NCBI GenBank assembly: GCA_947493215.1
Contig: CANLQE010000002.1
Location: forward strand, 186,001-250,000
Length of the DNA stretch: 64,000 nt
Source: an uncultured Sphingomonadaceae bacterium
Lineage (GTDB): Bacteria; Pseudomonadota; Alphaproteobacteria; Sphingomonadales; Sphingomonadaceae
Direction of reading: 5' to 3'
In this document: piece after piece, positions 17,806 through 24,650 of the stretch
Position numbering within the stretch: the stretch's first letter is position 1
Layout: every line of letters starts with the position of its first letter
Made by a program: the position numbers and the translations under genes
The notes under the pieces: generated by a model
Databases searched by the model: none
What the model saw: the letters and a program-made list of their open reading frames with translations, nothing else
What the model was told of the DNA's origin: nothing

Positions 17806-18485
17806 TAGCGCGCCTCCAGCCAGTCAACCACCGTCTGCACCGGCTCCACATCTGCATATTTAATCTGCAAGTCGGTCAGGTTAGCAAAATGATAGCTTTC
17901 ATGCTTGTCCGCACAGGTTTCGATTGGAACGATCGTGCGATAACCATAGCTCAAGGCATCCACCGCTGTTGCGCGGACGCAGCCGGATGTCGAACCGCCG
18001 GTGACAATCACCGTATCCACTTTATGCCACGTCAAATAGCTCGCCAGCTGGGTTTCAAAAAAGGCGCTCGGCATGCGCTTGGTATATTGCAGGTCATCGG
18101 CATCGACCTCGCAACGCGGATCAAGCTTATGCCGTTCGCTGCCATATTTGATATTCTGCAACGAATCTTCGGTATCGGTGCGCGTGCCCCAGACACCGGC
18201 ATCTCCCGCATCCGCTTTATAAGCGACGCGGCTCCAGATCACCGGCATCGCCTTGGCCCGTGCCAAAGCCGATATCTGATTAATATAGTCAATCTGCTTC
18301 GGATCAGTCTCATAGGCGGTTTTGAACATATCCATCCGGGTATAGGCCTGCTGCACATCAACATTGACGATGGCGAGCTTTTCTCCGAAGCCGAACTTCT
18401 TGCGAGCTGGGTTACCAATCAACTCTTCAAAAATATCCCGGGCCGTCCGCCCGTCTTCAACCATTTTCGTGCCTTTGACGTCCAT
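17805..18485 (-). CDS. Isochorismatase-family cysteine amidohydrolase
   Basis: A 226-residue enzyme starting at the ATG at 18485 behind GGAGAG. The Asp-Lys-Cys triad is intact: Asp in AIVNVDVQQAY, Lys in YTKRMPSAFF, and Cys in GGSTSGCVRATAVDA. Family members hydrolyse N-carbamoylsarcosine, maleamate, ureidoacrylate or nicotinamide; an N-carbamoyl or half-amide substrate fits the PuuE-like genes downstream. It opens the leftward seven-gene operon, and its 5' region holds the tandem operators at 18533-18562. Confidence 0.9.
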   Translation of the reverse strand: MDVKGTKMVEDGRTARDIFEELIGNPARKKFGFGEKLAIVNVDVQQAYTRMDMFKTAYETDPKQIDYINQISALARAKAMPVIWSRVAYKADAGDAGVWGTRTDTEDSLQNIKYGSERHKLDPRCEVDADDLQYTKRMPSAFFETQLASYLTWHKVDTVIVTGGSTSGCVRATAVDALSYGYRTIVPIETCADKHESYHFANLTDLQIKYADVEPVQTVVDWLEAR

Positions 18486-18532
18486 AAATATTCTCTCCGG
18501 AATCGATAAAAATGTAATAAACAACAGAAAAG

Positions 18533-18562
18533 ACTTGTCGAGACAAATTTGTCCGGACAAAT
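18533..18562. promoter_or_regulatory. Tandem operator sites 5 and 6 in a divergent promoter
   Basis: ATTTGTCCGGACAAAT (18547-18562) is a perfect consensus site. ACTTGTCGAGACAAAT (18533-18548) has the same arms with a changed centre; the two share two bases and their centres are 14 bases apart. They control both the leftward amidase operon and the rightward hydrolase operon. Site 5 ends only 9 bases before the rightward ATG and overlaps a TATAGA -10-like element (18562-18567). Confidence 0.78.
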
Positions 18563-18571
18563 ATAGAGATT

Positions 18572-19951
18572 ATGATTACACGCCATTTTATAGACGTAGA
18601 GAATGACGGCAACACACGCCGTGTCCATTATCGCATGGCGGGCAATGGCCCGCCGCTGCTGATGGTGCACCAAAGCCCGCGCAGTTCAAAGGAATATGAA
18701 GCGCTGATGGAAAAATGGTCTTCCCATTTTACCTGTATCGCCCCCGATACGCCGGGTTTTGGGCAATCCGATCCGCTGTCTGGTCATCCTGAGATCGCCG
18801 AATATGCAGACGCAGCTATCGAATTTCTCGATGCATTGGGCATAGAAAAATGCGCTGCTTATGGCTTCCATTCCGGTGGAATCATTCTGGTGACAGCGGT
18901 CAAACTCCATCCGACTCGAATCACCACCTTGGCGGTTGGTGGCTATGCCATCTGGTCCGCCGAAGAAATGGCATTGTTCAGCGACCGCTATCTGCCCGAA
19001 TTTCATCCGTCCGATTATGGCGAGCATCTGACATGGGTTTGGAACCGTATTCTCGAACAAAGTTGGTTCTTCCCCTGGTTTGCGACGGATGATGCCCACC
19101 GGCTATCTGTCGCCAATGATGATCCAGCGCGGGTAGACGCAATTGTTCGTGAAATGCTTGATGCGGGCAATGCCTATCAGGCTGGCTATGGCGCCGTATT
19201 GCGCGCGCCGCGGGATATTCCCGCGGCCGATGCGGATGTCCCGCCGTGCCTGATCAGCGCCTATGATGGCGATCCGCTGCAAGAGCATATTGACCGGTTG
19301 GGTGAGATGCCGCCAACTTGGTCTGCTCAAAAGGTGGCCACGCCAGCAGACCATCAGGCCGTCAGTCTGAGTCATTTATTGGCCACCGAAACAGCAATGG
19401 TTGATGATTTGCATGAGGCGCAGGATGAAGGCTTTATCGCGATACAAACTGATGAGTTTAATGGCCTGATCCACTGGCGCGGAGACAGAACCGCTCATCA
19501 ACTCATTCTTCACGCACCTGGCTATGCAGCGGCAGACGATCAAACTGCAGGACAAATTGCGATTGATTTGCCGGGTCATGGCTTGTCCGACAATTGGGCC
19601 GGCGAAGCGCCTGATATTTGGGGGCCTTGGGAAGCAATCATTGCGGCTGTGGCCGATGCGCTTGATACGAAAGAGACCATCTATCCAACCCTACCCATTG
19701 GCGAGCCGAAAAACCTCTATCCGGATCTAGCGCCGGATCGCTTTGGCAATTATCTCAACATGGCGTGGCAGATTGTTCGCGCTCGTCATATGTTTGCCCC
19801 GTGGTACCAAGTGGATGCAGCCCATGCTGTGGCTTTTGATGAACAGCAGCTACAGCCGGAACATATCGCCGCCGAGCATCTCGCGCTGATCAACGGACAT
19901 AGCGCCAGACAATATCATATTGCCCTGCAATGCAGACAAAAGGAAAACTAA
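18572..19951 (+). CDS. Alpha/beta-hydrolase with an extra C-terminal half-domain
   Basis: A 459-residue protein, well above the usual 270-300. Residues about 1-260 are a standard alpha/beta hydrolase: LLMVHQSPRSS oxyanion loop, APDTPGFGQSDP, and nucleophile serine in YGFHSGGI (the residue two before Ser is Phe, not the usual Gly). Residues about 290-459 resemble a second, partial hydrolase: LILHAPGY, then IAIDLPGHGLSDNW. It may act on an ester, lactone or C-C bond. The ATG lies at the predicted transcription start, so the mRNA may be leaderless. It heads the operon running to the CoA transferase. Confidence 0.82.
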   Translation: MITRHFIDVENDGNTRRVHYRMAGNGPPLLMVHQSPRSSKEYEALMEKWSSHFTCIAPDTPGFGQSDPLSGHPEIAEYADAAIEFLDALGIEKCAAYGFHSGGIILVTAVKLHPTRITTLAVGGYAIWSAEEMALFSDRYLPEFHPSDYGEHLTWVWNRILEQSWFFPWFATDDAHRLSVANDDPARVDAIVREMLDAGNAYQAGYGAVLRAPRDIPAADADVPPCLISAYDGDPLQEHIDRLGEMPPTWSAQKVATPADHQAVSLSHLLATETAMVDDLHEAQDEGFIAIQTDEFNGLIHWRGDRTAHQLILHAPGYAAADDQTAGQIAIDLPGHGLSDNWAGEAPDIWGPWEAIIAAVADALDTKETIYPTLPIGEPKNLYPDLAPDRFGNYLNMAWQIVRARHMFAPWYQVDAAHAVAFDEQQLQPEHIAAEHLALINGHSARQYHIALQCRQKEN

Positions 19952-20451
19952 TGGGAATCAAAGAAGACATGCCGCTTTTGGGTCGCCATGAAGGGGTTTG
20001 GGATGGCACCTACACATATTTCAATGCACAGAATGAGAAGATTGACGAACATACTTCCCGCCTGCTGTGCCGTCTGCCTGATGAAGGGGATATCCCTTAC
20101 CACCAGACCAACCATTATAAATGGGCTGACGGCAAAACAGAAATTCGCGAATTTCCTGCCGCTTATCACGACAAACGCATCTGGTGGGATAATGAGTTGA
20201 TCAAAGGCTGGGCCGCAGAAGTACCGCTAGACGAATATAACCGCACCATGATGTTGTATTGGCAGCGGCAAGGTGATCCATCGCTTTATCTTTATGAGCA
20301 GATCCAGATTTCCGATGACGGTCAGAACCGGTGCCGGACATGGCACTGGATTCGCAATGGAATGTTGGAAACACGAACGGCAATACAGGAGAGTTTTGTG
20401 ACCAAAGACTGGTGCAGCATTGATGCGGAAATGGGGGCTGTTTCTGCCTGA
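19951..20451 (+). CDS. Calycin/DUF3598-like protein of unknown function, copy 2
   Basis: A 166-residue protein whose ATG shares its A with the TAA of the hydrolase, behind AGGAAAA. It is the paralogue of the 469-933 protein, sharing GRHEGVWDGTY, NHYKWADGK, RIWWDNELIKGWAAE and CRTWHWIRNGMLETRT. In this copy the gene sits inside the operon between the hydrolase and the LeuC-like hydratase, so it is probably needed by the same pathway. No catalytic residues can be named. Confidence 0.78.
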   Translation: MGIKEDMPLLGRHEGVWDGTYTYFNAQNEKIDEHTSRLLCRLPDEGDIPYHQTNHYKWADGKTEIREFPAAYHDKRIWWDNELIKGWAAEVPLDEYNRTMMLYWQRQGDPSLYLYEQIQISDDGQNRCRTWHWIRNGMLETRTAIQESFVTKDWCSIDAEMGAVSA

Positions 20452-21823
20452 ACCTTCCAGTCTCTTTGATAAATTATGGAATAGCCATGTCGTCACCGCC
20501 TTACCGGGCGGTGGCGCATTAGTGGCGATTGACCGCGTGTTCCTGCACGAACGGACAGGCGCATCAGCGCTCAATTCACTAGCGCAAGCGGGGCGACCGG
20601 TAGCTGACCCCGCGCGTGTATTTGCCGTGACAGACCATATTGTTGATACCCGCCCGGGACGCACTGACAAGACACTCATGCCCGGCGGGCAGGCTTTCAT
20701 TACTGAGACAAGGGCTGCGGCCAACGCGGCGGGTATTACCCTGTTTGATGTGAACGACCCCGATCAGGGCATTGTCCATGTCATTTCACCGGAACTCGGC
20801 ATCGTTTTGCCGGGATGTACGCTGGTGGCACCTGACAGCCATACCTGCACGCAGGGTGCTTTTGGGGCGCTGGCGTGGGGCATTGGTTCGTCCGAAGCCG
20901 AGCATGCGATGGCAACCGGAACATTGCGGCTGAACAAACCCAAATCGATGCGGGTTTGCTTTTTCGGGACGCTTGCGAAAGGCGTCACGCCAAAGGATAT
21001 GATCATGACGGTGATCGCCCGCCATGGCGCAGCGGGCGGCAAGGGCCATGCGGTTGAATTTGCAGGCGAAGCGGTCAGCGCACTGGATATGGAAGGGCGG
21101 ATGACGCTGTGTAACATGGCAACGGAATTTTCCGCGATGTCCGGCTTTATTGCCCCTGATGCAAAAACTTTCGAATATTTGGAAGGTCGGCGCTACGCCC
21201 CCAAAGGATCAGATTGGGATCAAGCGGTTGAAAGTTGGACACAGTTGGCTAGCGATACCGGCACGGCTTTCGACACAGAGATTAAGATAGATGCTGGTGG
21301 CATCACTCCGATGGTCAGTTGGGGTACCAGCCCAGAAAATAGTGTTGGCATAAGCGGCGCGGTCCCTGATGATGCGGGCAAACGCGCGCTAGAATATATG
21401 GCATTGGATAAGGGTCAAAGGCTTGCCGGAACATCAATTGATGCTGCGTTTATCGGCAGTTGCACCAACAGCCGACTATCCGATTTGCGCCGGGCCAGCG
21501 CGCTGCTAAAGGGCAAGAAAATTGCCAGCCATGTTAAAGCCATTTGCGTCCCTGGCTCATCCCGCGTCAAACGCGAAGCGGAAGCGGAAGGCATAGATGC
21601 AATTTTCCGCGAGGCCGGGTTTGAATGGCGGGAAAGCGGATGCTCGATGTGCTTCTACGCGGGCGGCGAAAGTTTCGACGCCGGATCGCGGGTCGTATCG
21701 ACAACCAACCGTAATTTTGAAAGCCGCCAAGGCCCGGGCGTCAAAACCCACATTGCCAGTCCAGAGACTGTTGTGGCTAGCGCGCTAGCCGGTGTGATTG
21801 CCGATGTGCGGGAGCTATTGTGA
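20423..21823 (+). CDS. leuC: LeuC-like (aconitase-family) hydratase, large subunit
   Basis: A 466-residue aconitase-superfamily large subunit; the ATG at 20423 overlaps the preceding gene by 29 bases. The iron-sulfur ligands are visible: Cys in IGSCTNSRL and the CxxC in ESGCSMCF. LVAPDSHTCTQGAFGALAWG is the conserved substrate loop. Homologues isomerise isopropylmalate or hydrate maleate, citraconate or dimethylmaleate. Because the neighbours are a lyase and a CoA transferase, not leuA or leuB, a catabolic hydratase of a branched unsaturated dicarboxylate is more likely than leucine synthesis. Confidence 0.9.
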   Translation: MRKWGLFLPEPSSLFDKLWNSHVVTALPGGGALVAIDRVFLHERTGASALNSLAQAGRPVADPARVFAVTDHIVDTRPGRTDKTLMPGGQAFITETRAAANAAGITLFDVNDPDQGIVHVISPELGIVLPGCTLVAPDSHTCTQGAFGALAWGIGSSEAEHAMATGTLRLNKPKSMRVCFFGTLAKGVTPKDMIMTVIARHGAAGGKGHAVEFAGEAVSALDMEGRMTLCNMATEFSAMSGFIAPDAKTFEYLEGRRYAPKGSDWDQAVESWTQLASDTGTAFDTEIKIDAGGITPMVSWGTSPENSVGISGAVPDDAGKRALEYMALDKGQRLAGTSIDAAFIGSCTNSRLSDLRRASALLKGKKIASHVKAICVPGSSRVKREAEAEGIDAIFREAGFEWRESGCSMCFYAGGESFDAGSRVVSTTNRNFESRQGPGVKTHIASPETVVASALAGVIADVRELL

Positions 21824-22440
21824 TGGCTAAACCGCTCACAACCCTCACTTCCCTGCCGATGCCCCTGATCCGCGACAATATCGACACCGACCAGATCATC
21901 CCCTCCCGCGAGATGAAGAGCACGGGCAAAACTGGCCTAACCGACGGCTTGTTCGCTGGATGGCGCTATACCGAAATCGGGGGCCGCAAAGCTGACCTCG
22001 ATTTCGTGCTCAACGATCCACATTATACTGATAGCCAAATCATCCTCGGCGGCACCAATTTCGGCTGTGGGTCGAGCCGCGAACATGCGGTCTGGGCTTT
22101 GGTCGAATATGGTTTTCGCGCCATCATCGCGCCCAGTTTTGCACCGATATTTGCCAGCAACTGCGTGCGCAACGGGATATTGCCCGCCATTATTGACGCC
22201 GATGCTATCGCCATCATGGAAAAGGCCGACAGCCCGATCACCATCGACTTGAGCACGCAAAAAATTGGCATCGACGAGGATCAAAGCTGGACCTTTCCCA
22301 TCGACGAAGAAGCCAAAGCAATGTTGATCGAGGGACTCGACGCGATCGATCTCAGTTTGAAAATGGCCGACGACATTGCCACATGGCAAGAGGCCGACCG
22401 CGCACAGCGGCCATGGATATATCTAGGAGCCAACCAATGA
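21823..22440 (+). CDS. leuD: LeuD-like hydratase, small subunit
   Basis: A 205-residue swivel-domain subunit that pairs with the LeuC-like protein; the ATG shares its A with the preceding TGA. Signatures are LIRDNIDTDQIIPSREMK and GGTNFGCGSSREHAVWAL, followed by APSFAPIFASNCVRNGILP. Length is normal for a LeuD. Large and small subunits are adjacent and coupled, so stoichiometric assembly is expected. The physiological substrate is inferred to be a pathway dicarboxylate. Confidence 0.9.
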   Translation: MAKPLTTLTSLPMPLIRDNIDTDQIIPSREMKSTGKTGLTDGLFAGWRYTEIGGRKADLDFVLNDPHYTDSQIILGGTNFGCGSSREHAVWALVEYGFRAIIAPSFAPIFASNCVRNGILPAIIDADAIAIMEKADSPITIDLSTQKIGIDEDQSWTFPIDEEAKAMLIEGLDAIDLSLKMADDIATWQEADRAQRPWIYLGANQ

Positions 22441-23369
22441 CAGTTTCCGTAACGATCAGCGAAGTCGGGCCTCGCGATGGCCTGCAAAGCGTCGATGCCG
22501 TTATGCCTACCGCAGCCAAAAAGGCTTGGATCAAGGCCGAAGCCGAGGCCGGCGTTAGTGAGATTGAAGTGGGCAGCTTTGTGCCGCCTTCCCTGCTTCC
22601 TCAAATGGCGGACACTGCGGAAATCGTGGCTTACGCCAAAACGCTTCCCAATCTGGACGTTGTGGCGCTAATCCCCAATCTGAAGGGTGCGGAGCGAGCC
22701 ATTACTGCCGGCGTCGATAAAATGTCGATCCCTTTTTCTATGTCCGAAACCCATAGCATCAACAACGTCCGCAAGGATCACCCCACGATGCTCGCAGAGA
22801 TCAGAGCCATCGCAGAACTCGTCGAAGCCCAGCCAGAAGGACGGCGTCCGCATTTTGAGGTTGGTCTGTCGACGGCCTTTGGGTGCACCATTGAGGGCCC
22901 GGTAAGCGAAGACCAAGTCACCCGCTTAGCCGAAGCCGCGATGGCCGCAGGCGTGGCCGAAGTCGGCCTGTCGGACACCACCGGCTATGCCAATCCAGCG
23001 CAGGTCACGCGCATGGTGCGCCAAATCAAAGGCGTGATCGGCAATGACAAGCTCAACACCCTACACCTCCACAACACCCGGGGTTTGGGGCTGGCCAATG
23101 TCATGGCAGGGCTGGAGGAAGGCATTACCACCTTTGACGCGTCGCTTGGCGGCCTCGGCGGTTGCCCCTTTGCACCGGGAGCATCCGGTAATATTGTGAC
23201 AGAGGATCTTGTTTTCATGCTGGAGGCCATGGGTATTAATACCGGCATTAATCTCGATAAGCTTCTGAAAGTCAGAGAAATTATCGCAGAAGCTCTGCCG
23301 GGCGAACCCCTTTATGGCTTCACGCCCGACGCAGGCCTTCCGTTAGGATTTGAGAAAGCAGCAGCATGA
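22437..23369 (+). CDS. HMG-CoA lyase-like enzyme 1
   Basis: A 310-residue DRE-TIM-family lyase starting at the ATGA overlap at 22437, behind CTAGGAGCC. Motifs are VGPRDGLQ, SDTTGYANP, LHLHNTRGLGLANV (metal His pair) and GGLGGCPFAPGASGN with the catalytic-loop Cys. Family reactions split 3-hydroxy-3-methylglutaryl-CoA or citramalyl-CoA-type tertiary hydroxyacyl-CoAs into acetyl-CoA and a ketoacid. Placed after a LeuCD-type hydratase and before a CoA transferase, it supplies the C-C cleavage step. A second member of the family is at 34962-35882. Confidence 0.9.
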   Translation: MTVSVTISEVGPRDGLQSVDAVMPTAAKKAWIKAEAEAGVSEIEVGSFVPPSLLPQMADTAEIVAYAKTLPNLDVVALIPNLKGAERAITAGVDKMSIPFSMSETHSINNVRKDHPTMLAEIRAIAELVEAQPEGRRPHFEVGLSTAFGCTIEGPVSEDQVTRLAEAAMAAGVAEVGLSDTTGYANPAQVTRMVRQIKGVIGNDKLNTLHLHNTRGLGLANVMAGLEEGITTFDASLGGLGGCPFAPGASGNIVTEDLVFMLEAMGINTGINLDKLLKVREIIAEALPGEPLYGFTPDAGLPLGFEKAAA

Positions 23370-24553
23370 GCGTCAAACAAAATGGGCCAACGCCGCTAGC
23401 GGGCCTGAAAGTGATTGAATTCACCCATATGGTCATGGGGCCAACGGTCGGCGCAATCCTTGCATCGCTGGGCGCAGAGGTCATCCGCGTCGAACCTATT
23501 GGCGGAGACCGTACTCGCAATCTGGTGGGTTCCGGTTCCGGTTATTTCCCAATGTATAACCGGCACAAGCAGAGCATATCGCTTAACTTGAAAGACCCCA
23601 AAGGGCTAAAGATCGCGCAACAACTGGTTACAGGCGCCGATATCCTGGTTGAAAATTATCGCCCCGGCGCGATGGACCGATTGGGCCTCAGCTATGAATC
23701 TTTATCTGAAACTAACGAACGCCTCATCTACGCTTCCGAAAAAGGTTTCCTTCCCGGTCCCTATGAAAACCGCACGGCGCTCGACGAAGTCGCGCAAATG
23801 ATGGGTGGCCTTGCCTATATGACCGGACCTCCCGGCCAACCATTGCGCGCTGGTTCCAGCGTTATCGATGTGACGGGCGGCATGTTCGGCGTCATCGCGA
23901 TCTTGGCAGCAGTCGAAGAACGCCACCGCACCGGCAAGGGCCAAAAGGTCCAAAGCTCGCTGTTTGAAACAACCGTTTATATGATCGGCCAGCATATGGC
24001 CCAAATGGCCGTCACCGGCAAAGCCGCTGATCCCATGCCTGCGCGCATTTCGGCCTGGGCGATTTATGATGTATTTCAGACCAAGGATGAACCGATTTTC
24101 ATTGGCGTCGTAACCGATGCCTTGTGGGAGAAATTCTGCAAGCTGTTCGCGCTCGACGACCTGTGGGCGGACGAGAGTCTCCGCGAGAATAACAATCGGG
24201 TTGCCGAGCGCGACCAGATCATGCCGCAAATTCGCGACCTGATCGCAGGCTTTGGCCGCGACGAATTAATCGCCAAACTCGAGGGTACAGGCCTGCCCTT
24301 CGCACCGATTGCGCGTCCCGAGGACATGTTCGATGATCCCCATCTTAATGCCAGTGGCGGACTGGAGCCGGTCACCCTCCCCAATGGCACGAAAACCAAA
24401 TTACCGGGACTGCCGATTGAGATGAATGGCGCTCGGCCCTCCGCACATGCGCAGCTATCAACCGTCGGTGAGCATAGTGACGTGATCATGAAAGAGCTCG
24501 GCCTCAGCGCAGCCCAGATCCAATCGCTTCGGGATGCAGGTGCCGTTGATTAA
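23366..24553 (+). CDS. Class III (CaiB/BaiF) CoA transferase 1
   Basis: A 395-residue class III CoA transferase, coupled by ATGA to the lyase. It starts with PLAGLKVIEFTHMVMGPTVG and carries the DLxxEN-like VENYRPGAMDRLGL and GKGQKVQSSLFETTVY blocks. The catalytic Asp is present in NRTALDEVAQMMGG. It would move CoA from a donor such as succinyl-CoA or acetyl-CoA onto the hydroxy-dicarboxylate made by the LeuCD-like hydratase, giving the substrate of the lyase. It is the last gene of the tightly coupled block. Confidence 0.9.
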   Translation: MSVKQNGPTPLAGLKVIEFTHMVMGPTVGAILASLGAEVIRVEPIGGDRTRNLVGSGSGYFPMYNRHKQSISLNLKDPKGLKIAQQLVTGADILVENYRPGAMDRLGLSYESLSETNERLIYASEKGFLPGPYENRTALDEVAQMMGGLAYMTGPPGQPLRAGSSVIDVTGGMFGVIAILAAVEERHRTGKGQKVQSSLFETTVYMIGQHMAQMAVTGKAADPMPARISAWAIYDVFQTKDEPIFIGVVTDALWEKFCKLFALDDLWADESLRENNNRVAERDQIMPQIRDLIAGFGRDELIAKLEGTGLPFAPIARPEDMFDDPHLNASGGLEPVTLPNGTKTKLPGLPIEMNGARPSAHAQLSTVGEHSDVIMKELGLSAAQIQSLRDAGAVD

Positions 24554-24610
24554 ACTGGCCTTGGGTCGTTTGATCCCAGCCCAAAAGTAACAGTGGCCCG
24601 GTACCGACAA

Positions 24611-24641
24611 TCTCCCTTATCAAAGGCGACAACAAGGGAGA
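24611..24641 (+). promoter_or_regulatory. Hairpin that hides the ribosome-binding site of the flavoprotein gene
   Basis: TCTCCCTT (24611-24618) is perfectly complementary to AAGGGAGA (24634-24641), which is the ribosome-binding site of the gene starting at 24651. The loop is 15 bases. Formation of the 8-bp stem would block translation initiation. Confidence 0.5.
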
Positions 24642-24650
24642 GTTATCGCC

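Noticed and set aside
19571-19600. TTGTCCGACAA inside the alpha/beta hydrolase gene (LSDNW codons)
   Set aside because: It is an odd-length palindrome with one base fewer than the operator, lies mid-gene, and needs only common codons; chance is likely.
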